From assembly GCA_903900935.1 (NCBI GenBank), contig CAIUOX010000011.1, positions 1 through 46,881 on the forward strand: 46,881 nucleotides of DNA, in the 5' to 3' direction. How positions within the stretch are numbered: position 1 is the first letter of the stretch; every line of letters starts with the position of its first letter. Of this stretch, positions 17,537 to 25,935 are shown one piece after another. The notes beneath the pieces are model-generated. The model saw only the letters and a list, made by a program, of their open reading frames with translations, was not told where the DNA came from and ran no database searches. The stretch comes from an uncultured bacterium. Its GTDB lineage: Bacteria > Patescibacteriota > Minisyncoccia > Phycocordibacterales > PALSA-1337. Both the position numbers and the translations under genes were made by a program.

Positions 17537-18232
17537 ATGAATAATCAAAAAAATCCACACTTTTTTTCACGAAAGAATATCCATAGCGATGAAATAAAAG
17601 TACATCTAGAAAATATCAATAGAGAATTCAAAGAAGGTTTTGCATTTGTGCGCAAATATCCAAAGTCTGTAACGATATTTGGTTCATCATTGATCAAACC
17701 TGAAAGTCAAACATACAAGGATGCATTCAATCTCGGTGAACGTATCGTAAAAGAATTGAAATACGCAGTGATTACTGGTGGTGGTCCAGGAGTTATGGAA
17801 GCTGCCAATATGGGTGCATCGCAAGCTCATGGTCAGTCAGTTGGCCTCAATATCAGTCTTCCTCACGAGCATCATACCAATATTGCAGTGACCGATTCTA
17901 TGAAGTTTAGTTATTTCTTTTCTCGGAAGACAATGCTTACATTCGCGGCAGAGACTTATGTTTTTTTTCCTGGTGGATTTGGGACATTTGATGAATTATT
18001 CAGTATCCTTACATTGGTTCAGACTGGAAAAATTCCTCGTGTGCCGATTGTATTGTTTGGTTCAGAATTTTGGAATAGTTTCTTGGGTGTATTCAAAGAA
18101 AAAATGTCTGATGAATATCACACAATTGATCCTCATGACCTTGAATTGGTCAAAATAACTGACTCTATTGATTTTGTTTTGGAAGTTATCCAAAAAGCCC
18201 CAATATCAGAGTGGTGGAGGAATATAAATTAG
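17537..18232 (+). CDS. LOG family (TIGR00730) Rossmann-fold protein
   Basis: A protein of 231 residues. It has VTIFGSSLIKPES, the nucleotide-binding GGGPGVMEAANMGA and the catalytic-type loop FFPGGFGTFDELF. These identify the LOG/lysine-decarboxylase-like family, whose characterised members hydrolyse nucleoside 5'-monophosphates such as cytokinin ribotides. In bacteria the usual substrate is AMP or a related nucleotide. The start is set by the leaderless -10. Its stop overlaps the convergent PfkB stop by four bases, so the two transcripts must overlap. Confidence 0.88.
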   Translation: MNNQKNPHFFSRKNIHSDEIKVHLENINREFKEGFAFVRKYPKSVTIFGSSLIKPESQTYKDAFNLGERIVKELKYAVITGGGPGVMEAANMGASQAHGQSVGLNISLPHEHHTNIAVTDSMKFSYFFSRKTMLTFAAETYVFFPGGFGTFDELFSILTLVQTGKIPRVPIVLFGSEFWNSFLGVFKEKMSDEYHTIDPHDLELVKITDSIDFVLEVIQKAPISEWWRNIN

Positions 18233-19224
18233 ATCTCTCTTGGCTTATAATCAGATGGAGCTCGTTCAAGCCACCATTCTATCTGTTTTCTAGTTAGGAG
18301 ACCTTCTTGCGAACCGATGAATTGGGCGACTGACATCGGATTGACTGGAGCCCAAGTGAGTGCTTCAAGAGGAGATTTTCCAATACAAAGTGCAGACATG
18401 AATGTTGAGGCGAAAGCATCACCGCAGCCGGTGCGTTCAAATGGTGGCTTTGAGTCATGGTATATTGGCATAAAATAATAGTGTTCGCCATCAAACATAT
18501 ATGCTCCTTTTGATGCATCAGTAATCAATGTTATCTTTGGTCCTTGATCAGCAAGTCCTTTGAGAAGAATTTTTATATCACGAGAAGTGCTTCCAAGAAT
18601 ACGTTGCGCTTCTTCAAGATTTACAATAAAAACATGAGTATGTTGGTATATACGTTTCAATTCTTCAATTCCAAGTTTGATTTGGAATGTTCCTGGTTGG
18701 AATGTTAGACGAACGTTCGGGTGTGCATCAAGATAGTCAGCTATTGCCATGTGGTATGGGAATGTTGCACTACTCATTGATGTAAGATATATCCATTTTG
18801 GTTCGGCAAATTTTGGTAATTCATAGTCATAATCAGTGTGGTGTACAAGAATAGTGCGATCAATGTCATACCATAGTACGAAGTGATAGTTCGTTGGCTT
18901 GTTTTTGTTGATCTTTACATATGATGTGCTGACATTGTTCTTATGAAGTTCTACCAAAGAGTCTTTGCCATTTTGATCATCGCCAATATTTGTTACTAGT
19001 GCCGTATTGAGTCCAAGACGTGCTGCTGAAACTGCGGCATTTGCGGCATTTCCTACAGCTTTTATTACTTTCACATACTCAAAAGGTATTTTATCTCCAA
19101 ATGGCATGCATATCTCACAATCATTTGTATTCACTTTGCAGTGCACATCTGCTTTTTCTAGGCGAATAAAAGCATCTGTGGCTATATCGCCGATAGCGAG
19201 TACGTCGAGTGACTTTTTGAACAT
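18229..19224 (-). CDS. PfkB family carbohydrate/nucleoside kinase
   Basis: A protein of 331 residues from the ATG at 19224 (two codons after an alternative start). It begins LDVLAIGDIATDAFI, has the glycine pair region GNAANAAVSAARLGL and ends with the PfkB signature ERTGCGDAFASTFMSAL, where the aspartate is the catalytic base. The ATP-dependent kinase could act on a sugar such as fructose or ribose, or on a nucleoside; the substrate is undetermined. It is divergent from the class II aldolase, which fits a sugar-phosphate role but does not prove it. Confidence 0.88.
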   Translation of the reverse strand: MFKKSLDVLAIGDIATDAFIRLEKADVHCKVNTNDCEICMPFGDKIPFEYVKVIKAVGNAANAAVSAARLGLNTALVTNIGDDQNGKDSLVELHKNNVSTSYVKINKNKPTNYHFVLWYDIDRTILVHHTDYDYELPKFAEPKWIYLTSMSSATFPYHMAIADYLDAHPNVRLTFQPGTFQIKLGIEELKRIYQHTHVFIVNLEEAQRILGSTSRDIKILLKGLADQGPKITLITDASKGAYMFDGEHYYFMPIYHDSKPPFERTGCGDAFASTFMSALCIGKSPLEALTWAPVNPMSVAQFIGSQEGLLTRKQIEWWLERAPSDYKPREI

Positions 19225-19249
19225 GCACAAATTATATCATAGACCAGAG

Positions 19250-19386
19250 AAGCGGGAGGATGTGTACTCATTTCATTCCATGAAGCTCGGTGACGATTTG
19301 ATATGTGTGCCTAAAGAATAATATAATGAGACGAAATCCCGCTGGGAATGCTTCATGGAATGAAATGAGTACACATACTCCCGCTT
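19250..19386. repeat. Long inverted repeat (37-bp arms, 63-nt loop)
   Basis: Arms 19250-19286 and 19350-19386 match at 36 of 37 positions when one is reversed (core GTGTACTCATTTCATTCC). The loop is 63 nt. The structure lies between the divergent PfkB and aldolase genes and ends 21 nt before the aldolase -10. As RNA it would be a very long hairpin. Confidence 0.9.
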
Positions 19387-19407
19387 CGCTAAACTCTTAT
19401 GAGGGGG

Positions 19408-19413
19408 TATAAT
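19408..19413 (+). promoter_or_regulatory. -10 box TATAAT of the aldolase gene
   Basis: A perfect TATAAT ends six bases before the ATG at 19420. No Shine-Dalgarno is available. The region upstream is the right arm of the long inverted repeat. Confidence 0.6.
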
Positions 19414-19419
19414 AATGTC

Positions 19420-20280
19420 ATGACATTACGTGAACATATTCAAGAAGCTATTAGTAAAAAGGTAGCGATAGGGCATTTTAATATTTCTACACTTGATGGG
19501 GTCTGGGCAGTTGCAGATGCTGCAAAAGAGCTCAATGTCCCAGTGATTATTGGTGTTTCAGAAGGTGAGCGTGATTATGTTGGCGTGAATGAGATATACG
19601 CAATAGTAAAAAGTATTCGTGAGCATAGAAATCAGCCAGTTTTCTTGAATGCTGATCATACCTATTCATTTGAACGAGTCAAAGAAGCGATTGATGCTGG
19701 TTTTGACTCCGTAATATTTGATGGCGCACAGCTTTCTTTTGAGGATAATATAGCAATTACAAAAAAATGCGTTGAATATGCACGAGCTTCTGGTCGCGAT
19801 GTTCTTGTTGAAGGTGAATTGGGCTTCATCGGTGCCTCTTCAAAACTTCTTGATGCAATTCCTGTTGGTGCTGTTGTTGGAGATGCAAATATGACCAAGC
19901 CAGAAGATGCACTTTCATTCATTCAAGCAACTGGTGCTGATATACTCGCTCCAGCAGTTGGTAATATTCATGGTTTGATTCGTGGTGGTGAACCAGCTCT
20001 GAATATTGATCGTGTACAAAAAATCTCCACAACAACCAAGATTCCATTGGTGCTTCATGGTGCTTCAGGAAATACAGCAGATGATATTCGTGGCTGTGTT
20101 GCATCTGGTGTAGCTATAGTTCATGTCAATACAGAGCTTCGTGTGGCATATCGTGGAGGTCTCGTGAAGGCACTTTCAGAATATCCAGATGAAGTTGCTC
20201 CATACAAATATTTGAGACCAGCAAAGTCTGCAATGCAAAAAGTAATTGAAGAAAAGCTGAAGATTATCAATCGTCTATAG
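19420..20280 (+). CDS. fba: Class II fructose-bisphosphate aldolase
   Basis: A protein of 286 residues. Zinc-site and catalytic motifs are in order: GHFNIST, LNADHTYSFERVKEAIDAG (His ligand), VEGELGFIG (Glu), VGNIHGL (His) and LVLHGASG (His). It cleaves or forms fructose 1,6-bisphosphate with a metal-stabilised enolate. Some members of the same family act on tagatose or sedoheptulose bisphosphate, so the exact sugar is not certain. The start at 19420 is set by the leaderless promoter. The dehydrogenase follows five bases later. Confidence 0.92.
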   Translation: MTLREHIQEAISKKVAIGHFNISTLDGVWAVADAAKELNVPVIIGVSEGERDYVGVNEIYAIVKSIREHRNQPVFLNADHTYSFERVKEAIDAGFDSVIFDGAQLSFEDNIAITKKCVEYARASGRDVLVEGELGFIGASSKLLDAIPVGAVVGDANMTKPEDALSFIQATGADILAPAVGNIHGLIRGGEPALNIDRVQKISTTTKIPLVLHGASGNTADDIRGCVASGVAIVHVNTELRVAYRGGLVKALSEYPDEVAPYKYLRPAKSAMQKVIEEKLKIINRL

Positions 20281-20285
20281 TTTTT

Positions 20286-21257
20286 ATGAAATCTGTATTT
20301 ATTACTAGAAATATACCTGAGATTGGCATATCTATGCTCAAGAATCGTGGATATGTAGTTGATGTGAGTCAACTTGATAGGCCGTTGACCAAACAAGAAT
20401 TGATAATAGCTTTGAAAGCAAAACCCTATGATGCAGTACTCACACTTCTAACTGACGTTGTTGATGCTGAAGTATTTGCCGTAGCAACTTCAGTCAAGAT
20501 ATTTGCCAACTATGCTATAGGGTTCAACAATTTTGACGTTGAAGAAGGCAAGAAACGTGGCATATTTCTAACCAACACTCCTGGTGGTGGAGCAGATCGT
20601 GTTGCCGAGCATACATGGGCGCTTATTCTCGCATTGTCATGCAGGATAGTAGAAGCAGATTTATTTGTTCGTGAAGGAAAATACACTGGTTGGGATCCAA
20701 TGATTTTTCAAGGAAGCAAAATCGCAGGAAAAACTCTTGGACTTATTGGTGCAGGTAGGATTGGTGCTGAAGTTGCGCGTATTGCATCTAGAGGATTTGG
20801 CATGCGCATTGCCTATCACGATATTGTTCGCAATGAAAAAATAGAGAGCCTTCACGGTGCTTCATTCTGGCCTACGGTAGAAGATGTATTGAAGCAGGCT
20901 GACATTGTCTCGGTCCATGTCCCATTGAATGAATCTACACACCATCTTATCAATGGGGATCATATGAAGCTTATGAAGCCTACCGCATATCTCATCAATA
21001 CTGCCCGTGGTCCAGTTATTGATGAAAAGGCTCTTGTTGAGGCTCTAAAAAATAAAGTTATTGCTGGTGCAGGTCTTGATGTATTTGAGAATGAGCCATT
21101 ACTCGCTACTGGTCTTAAGGATCTTTCCAATGTCGTCCTTACACCTCATATTGCATCAGCAACTGAGCAAGCTAGGCATGATATGGCTATTTTGTCAGCT
21201 CAGAATATTATTTCTACTCTTGAGGGTGGCATACCAGCGAATATGGTATACTCGTAA
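20286..21257 (+). CDS. D-2-hydroxyacid dehydrogenase (glyoxylate reductase-like)
   Basis: A protein of 323 residues. The Rossmann motif GLIGAGRIGAEVAR (about 152-165) binds NAD(P)H. The catalytic Arg is in NTARGPVIDEKAL, the Glu in DVFENEPLL and the His in LTPHIASAT. NYAIGFNNFDVEEGKKRG is typical of the GyaR/GhrB branch. It reversibly reduces a 2-keto acid such as glyoxylate, hydroxypyruvate or pyruvate. It is translated from the same mRNA as the aldolase, five bases downstream. Confidence 0.9.
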   Translation: MKSVFITRNIPEIGISMLKNRGYVVDVSQLDRPLTKQELIIALKAKPYDAVLTLLTDVVDAEVFAVATSVKIFANYAIGFNNFDVEEGKKRGIFLTNTPGGGADRVAEHTWALILALSCRIVEADLFVREGKYTGWDPMIFQGSKIAGKTLGLIGAGRIGAEVARIASRGFGMRIAYHDIVRNEKIESLHGASFWPTVEDVLKQADIVSVHVPLNESTHHLINGDHMKLMKPTAYLINTARGPVIDEKALVEALKNKVIAGAGLDVFENEPLLATGLKDLSNVVLTPHIASATEQARHDMAILSAQNIISTLEGGIPANMVYS

Positions 21258-21280
21258 TATACAATGCAATTATTACTTTT

Positions 21281-21490
21281 ATGTCTATAGAATTTGATAC
21301 AGACGAACAGGCGCGACAATTTACTTCATCAGGACAATTTCCTGGTCAATCTCGTTCATCAGGTATGGCTGGATGGTTGGCTCGGCATGGAATTATCAAA
21401 GATGAATCAAGTGCTGGTCCTATACTTATAGGTATAGTTATATTTAATTTTCTTATTGCTGGAGCAATTATCTATTTCTTCGTATTTTAA
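21281..21490 (+). CDS. Small single-pass membrane protein of unknown function
   Basis: A protein of 69 residues. The N-terminal part is polar (DTDEQARQFTSSGQF, then SRSSGMAGWLARHGII), and the C-terminus is one transmembrane helix (GPILIGIVIFNFLIAGAIIY). It lies 24 nt after the dehydrogenase and may be co-transcribed. I do not recognise a family; the topology suggests a tail-anchored protein facing the cytoplasm. Confidence 0.65.
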   Translation: MSIEFDTDEQARQFTSSGQFPGQSRSSGMAGWLARHGIIKDESSAGPILIGIVIFNFLIAGAIIYFFVF

Positions 21491-21591
21491 TAATAGACTA
21501 GGACGCGTATATTTCCGTTATATACCTAAAATAGTTATTTATAGGCTGAGAACTTGCCTTTTTGTCTGACTTATATTAACCTTAGAGACCT

Positions 21592-22266
21592 ATGGCAACA
21601 TTCAATCTAAATGCAGAAAAGCGTGACGTAAAGGTAAATCTCGATGTACTTCGTAAGGCAGGTCGTATGCCAGCTGTGTTTTATGGCCCAAAAGAGTCTT
21701 CAACTCCTATTTCAGTATCGCTCATTGAATTCAAGAAAGTATGGAAAAAGGCTGGTGAATCATCAGTTGTTATCGTCAAAGAAGGTACAAATGAACACGA
21801 GACTCTTATTCATGAAGTAGATATTCATCCTCTTAGTGGTGAACCTCGTCATGCTGATTTTTATGTTCTAGAAAAGGGCAAGAAGGTTCAGGTTGCAGTT
21901 CAGCTCGTATTCGTTGGTATTGCTCCAGCCATCAAGGACAAGGGTGGTATTCTCGTTAAGGTTCAGCGTGAAATAGAGATTGAAGCAGCTCCAAAAGATC
22001 TTCCTCATGAGATCGAAGTTGATATCTCCAAGCTTGTTGAAATTTCAGATGTTATTCATGCAAAAGATTTGAAGCTTCCTGTAGGTGTTGATCTCAAGAT
22101 CAATCCAGAAGAAGTTGTCGCTTCGGTTTCTGAGCCTAAGGAAGAGAAGGAAGAGGCACCAGTAGCTATAGACATGTCAGCTATTGAAGTTTCTGATGCA
22201 AAGGGCAAGGAAATAAAGGAAGGTGATGTTGTTGCTGAAGCTCCAGCAAAGGAAGAGAAAAAATAG
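21592..22266 (+). CDS. rplY: Ribosomal protein bL25 (Ctc form with TL5 domain)
   Basis: A protein of 224 residues. The N-terminal bL25 domain has AEKRDVKVNLDVLRKAGRMPAVFYG and HEVDIHPLSGEPRHADFYVL. The C-terminal TL5/Ctc beta domain has GGILVKVQREIEIEAAPKDLP and ISKLVEISDVIHAKDLKLP. An acidic, Lys/Glu-rich tail of about 40 residues follows. It binds 5S rRNA in the large subunit. TATATT (21572-21577) precedes the ATG by 14 nt, leaving a leader of about 8 nt. Confidence 0.93.
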   Translation: MATFNLNAEKRDVKVNLDVLRKAGRMPAVFYGPKESSTPISVSLIEFKKVWKKAGESSVVIVKEGTNEHETLIHEVDIHPLSGEPRHADFYVLEKGKKVQVAVQLVFVGIAPAIKDKGGILVKVQREIEIEAAPKDLPHEIEVDISKLVEISDVIHAKDLKLPVGVDLKINPEEVVASVSEPKEEKEEAPVAIDMSAIEVSDAKGKEIKEGDVVAEAPAKEEKK

Positions 22267-22300
22267 CGACAAGGGTAGTCCTTGTTGCTATAATATACAT

Positions 22301-23680
22301 ATGAAAATGTATGTTCGTATCGCCGTTCTCGCGGTTTTCTTATTGTTTACCCTGCCTTTTTTTGTGCATGCCCAAAGCGTTGTTTGTATTGAAGCCCCTG
22401 ATACATTACCAGGCGAAAGTACTCAACAGAGAAAAGACCGTCTAACTGCAATTTATAATGTATGTAATGCTGAGTATCAGGCGGCGCAATCTCAGTTGGT
22501 TACAGCACAAGCCCAGAGCTCATCATTGGCAAATGATATTGCTATTCTAGGTGCCAAAATAAAGACGGCACAGCTTCAGATAAAAACTAAAAATCTATTG
22601 ATACAGACGCTTGGAAACAATATAACCCAAAAACAAACACGCATTGATGATTTGGAAAGTAGAATTGATTCTGGCAAAGCGACACTTGCCGCTATTATGC
22701 GCAAAACAAATGAGATAGATTCATATTCATTTCCAGAGGTAGCATTGTCTCAAACCTCTGTGGCTGGTTTTTTTCAGGATCTTGATACATTTCAATCTGT
22801 TCAAAATAGTCTGAAGACAGTATTTGAGCAACTCCGGTCTGATCAGGCAAGTACGACCGCAGAGAAAGATGCTCTTGCAATACGCCAAAACACTGAGATG
22901 GATGCGCGATATGTGATCCAACAGCAACAAAAAAATATTGAATCTGATCAGAAGGCTCAAAAGCAACTTCTGGCTATAAGTAAGGACAATGAAAAGGCAT
23001 ATTCAACTTTGGCAGCACAAAAGGCCTCGCAAGCAGCAAAGATTCGTGCAGCATTGTTCCCATTGGCTGGTGGGCAAAAGATTCCATTCGGACAGGCATT
23101 GCAATATGCTCAGGTAGCATCAGCCAAGACTGGAGTCAGACCAGCATTCCTTTTGGCGATTCTTACCAACGAATCAGCGCTCGGTGCCAATGTTGGTCAA
23201 TGTTATATTTCTAATACAAGTACAGGAGATGGTATTAATGTAAAAACGGGAAACTTTAGTCCGAGTGTTATGAAACCAACGCGCGACATTCAGCCATTTT
23301 TGGATATTACAAAAGCACTCGGTTTTGATCCTTACAAGACAGTTGTGTCATGTCAACAACCTTCTGTTGGTGGTTGGGGTGGTGCTATGGGTCCAGCACA
23401 ATTTATTTCTTCAACATGGGTATTATTTACTGATCGTTTACGTGGAGCTTTGGGTATATCAGATGAGCCAAATCCATGGAATCCAGCGCATGCATTTATG
23501 GCATCAGCTCTTTATTTGGATGATCTTGGTGCAGGGAATGGTGGATATTCTGCAGAACGAAATGCGGCATGTAGATATTATTCTGGTAGCTCATGTAGTA
23601 AGTCTAGGACGATTGCGAGTTATGGTGATAATGCTATAAGCCAGGCAAATAAGATTCAGTTGGATATAAATCAGTTGTAA
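22301..23680 (+). CDS. Secreted coiled-coil lytic transglycosylase
   Basis: A protein of 459 residues. The start MKMYVRIAVLAVFLLFTLPF is a signal peptide ending near FFVHAQS. Residues of about 60-250 form a long coiled coil like those in PcsB/EnvC-type wall-hydrolase regulators. The C-terminal 190 residues are a lytic transglycosylase domain: PAFLLAILTNESALG (likely catalytic Glu) and GGWGGAMGPAQFISSTW. It should cut peptidoglycan glycan strands outside the membrane. The start is fixed by TATAAT (22289-22294), six bases upstream. Confidence 0.88.
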   Translation: MKMYVRIAVLAVFLLFTLPFFVHAQSVVCIEAPDTLPGESTQQRKDRLTAIYNVCNAEYQAAQSQLVTAQAQSSSLANDIAILGAKIKTAQLQIKTKNLLIQTLGNNITQKQTRIDDLESRIDSGKATLAAIMRKTNEIDSYSFPEVALSQTSVAGFFQDLDTFQSVQNSLKTVFEQLRSDQASTTAEKDALAIRQNTEMDARYVIQQQQKNIESDQKAQKQLLAISKDNEKAYSTLAAQKASQAAKIRAALFPLAGGQKIPFGQALQYAQVASAKTGVRPAFLLAILTNESALGANVGQCYISNTSTGDGINVKTGNFSPSVMKPTRDIQPFLDITKALGFDPYKTVVSCQQPSVGGWGGAMGPAQFISSTWVLFTDRLRGALGISDEPNPWNPAHAFMASALYLDDLGAGNGGYSAERNAACRYYSGSSCSKSRTIASYGDNAISQANKIQLDINQL

Positions 23681-23702
23681 AAATTGCACGTTCTTGTTCT
23701 GG

Positions 23703-23816
23703 GCAAGACACCGAACACTCAGAAAATAGACACGGATATTTTCTTGCTAGAAAATTCCTCGTGCTCGGACCAGTCGTCCTCGCAGGGTCTATTTTTCTGA
23801 GTGTTCGGTGTCTTGC
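23703..23816. repeat. Long inverted repeat (29/30-bp arms, 55-nt loop)
   Basis: GCAAGACACCGAACACTCAG begins the left arm (23703-23731). The right arm (23787-23816) is its reverse complement with a single extra A/T. The loop contains a small hairpin (ATTTTCT with AGAAAAT). It lies just after the transglycosylase stop and before the bidirectional terminator. Confidence 0.9.
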
Positions 23817-23829
23817 TTTTTGCTTCTAC

Positions 23830-23866
23830 AAATAAAAAACTGAGCACGTAACTCAGTTTTTTATTT
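23830..23866. terminator. Bidirectional intrinsic terminator
   Basis: AAATAAAAAACTGAG and CTCAGTTTTTTATTT pair over 15 bases around a 7-nt loop. The A and T runs flank the stem on both sides, so it can end both the plus-strand transglycosylase mRNA and the minus-strand RNase J mRNA. Confidence 0.85.
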
Positions 23867-23883
23867 GTTATGTGTAATCGAAA

Positions 23884-25932
23884 CTATATCGTCAGTATCA
23901 CTGGTATCACCATCGGTCTCTTTGCAGTCTTCTGCATCAAGAATTTGGCAACAGCGTCGGTAACATTGTCTTTGATGAAATCAATATTGATAGGGTTTTG
24001 TCCACGAGCTGATTTCTCAACTGTATCTTTGATGATAAGGCGAACTTCGTGGAGCAAGTCTTGTGATTCGCGGAGATAGACGAAACCACGAGAGATGATG
24101 TCAGGAGATTTTTTGAGTTTGCCAGTCTGGCCATTCATGATACCAAAGATTATGAATATTCCATCCTTTGCGAGTGCCTGGCGATCACGGATCACGACAT
24201 CTTGTACATCTCCAACAGAGAATCCATCAACAAGAACAAGTCCAGATGGAGCTTTCTCTTTGAGTCGAGCGAGTTTGGTTCCACCATTTTGGATTTCTAT
24301 AACACTTCCATTGTCTGGAATGACAACGTCAGTTTCGGTAAGTCCATTGGTTTCTTTTGCGATGTCTGTGTGGACGCGAAGCATATAATGATATCCATGG
24401 ATAGGCATGAAGAATTTCGGATGTATCTTGCGATGAATCCATGCTGTCTCGTCACGATTGGCATGTCCAGATGAGTGTATTTCAGCCATACGGTAGTGGA
24501 TGATCTTTGCTCCTTGGCGAGATAGGTTGTCTTTTAGCTTTTGTACAGCACGCTCATTTCCTGGAACAACTGATGATGAAAGCATGATAGTATCACGTGG
24601 ATTGATTGATATCTTTGTGTGTGTCTTGTTGGACATACGCATGATTGCTCCAAATTCATCACCTTGAGCTCCTGTGGCAAGGATAATAATACGGTCTGGT
24701 GGATAACTATCTATATCGTCACTTGAAATCATTGTTTCTTTTTTGGCTTTGAGCAGACCAATGTGCTTACAGATCTCAATATTTTGTTTCAGACTGCGAC
24801 CTTCAACGATGACTCGTTTATTATATTTTTCTGCGAATTCGACTATTTTGAGCAAACGCTCTAGAAGAGAAGAGAATGTGCTGATAATGAGACGACCCTT
24901 CACTGTGCGGATGATTTCTTCTATATTTTTGTGAACAGTCTTTTCAGGAATAGAAAAACCGGGGTTTTCCACATTCGTCGAATCAGCCATGAGCATAAGT
25001 ACTTTTTCATTCTTGAAAACACGATCATACTCAGCTTCTTCATCTTCAGTTGGTATACCTGCGACGTGATCGAGTTTTAAGTCTCCTGTATGCACTATAG
25101 ATCCATATGGAGTCTCTATGATTACTCCCATAGCGTCAGGAATCGTATGAGTTACTGCAAAAAATTTGATACGTAGTTTGCCGACGGTGATTGTTTCATT
25201 TTTTTCAACAATCTTGATATTGAGTTTTGGTACATGAGGAAATTCCTCTTGGCGCTTTGAGATTAGTACGGAAGTTAGCAGGCGAGTGTATATTGGTGGA
25301 TTGCCAATACGTGGCATGACGAAAGGAATACCCCCGATGTGGTCCAAGTGTCCATGGGTAATAATGACGGCGCGAATCTTTTCATGTCTTTCTTCAAGAT
25401 ACTTTGTATTTGGTAATATAAAATCAATACCTGGAGTACTTTCATCACGAAATCCAAATCCGATATCAATAACAATAATCTCACCACCATATTCAATGGC
25501 AGTCATATTTTTTCCGATCTCTTCAACTCCACCGAGGGGAATTATACGGATTGTATCTGCTGTAGGAGCAGGAATAGTATCTCCTTCGCGACGGACAAGA
25601 GGCTTTGGTGTGCTACGGCGCATAGGTCGAGCTGCATCAGGACGGACGATTTGCATACGAGCACCAGCGATATGTTTCAATGCTTCAGGATGTTTGTGTG
25701 CACCTTTACCAAGAACTATTCTAGGTGCAGAAGCACCATGTTGAGATGTTGATATTGCTGATTGTGAATCAGGTGCACGAAGTGTGCGTGTTTGAAGTGG
25801 CTTGCGTTGATGATGCTTATGGAAGAATGTATTACGATTATGCGTCGATCCTTGTGTGCGCATAATTCCTGTTGACTGTGGCCTCTTATTATCTGGTGCA
25901 CTTCGTGGTTGTGGTATTGGTATCGGATTCAT
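23884..25932 (-). CDS. rnj: Ribonuclease J with long basic N-terminal extension
   Basis: A protein of 682 residues. The catalytic core begins near residue 127 (IRIIPLGGVEEIGKNM). It has the metallo-beta-lactamase motif THGHLDHIGG (about 192-201), the beta-CASP motifs and SGHANRDE. The C-terminal RNase J domain is present. It acts in RNA decay and maturation as endo- and 5'-3' exonuclease. About 125 extra residues precede the core, rich in His, Arg, Pro and Gln and predicted disordered; typical RNase J is about 555 residues. The gene starts 3 nt after the stop of the peptide-binding protein, so it is in its operon. Confidence 0.93.
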   Translation of the reverse strand: MNPIPIPQPRSAPDNKRPQSTGIMRTQGSTHNRNTFFHKHHQRKPLQTRTLRAPDSQSAISTSQHGASAPRIVLGKGAHKHPEALKHIAGARMQIVRPDAARPMRRSTPKPLVRREGDTIPAPTADTIRIIPLGGVEEIGKNMTAIEYGGEIIVIDIGFGFRDESTPGIDFILPNTKYLEERHEKIRAVIITHGHLDHIGGIPFVMPRIGNPPIYTRLLTSVLISKRQEEFPHVPKLNIKIVEKNETITVGKLRIKFFAVTHTIPDAMGVIIETPYGSIVHTGDLKLDHVAGIPTEDEEAEYDRVFKNEKVLMLMADSTNVENPGFSIPEKTVHKNIEEIIRTVKGRLIISTFSSLLERLLKIVEFAEKYNKRVIVEGRSLKQNIEICKHIGLLKAKKETMISSDDIDSYPPDRIIILATGAQGDEFGAIMRMSNKTHTKISINPRDTIMLSSSVVPGNERAVQKLKDNLSRQGAKIIHYRMAEIHSSGHANRDETAWIHRKIHPKFFMPIHGYHYMLRVHTDIAKETNGLTETDVVIPDNGSVIEIQNGGTKLARLKEKAPSGLVLVDGFSVGDVQDVVIRDRQALAKDGIFIIFGIMNGQTGKLKKSPDIISRGFVYLRESQDLLHEVRLIIKDTVEKSARGQNPINIDFIKDNVTDAVAKFLMQKTAKRPMVIPVILTI

Positions 25933-25935
25933 GTG

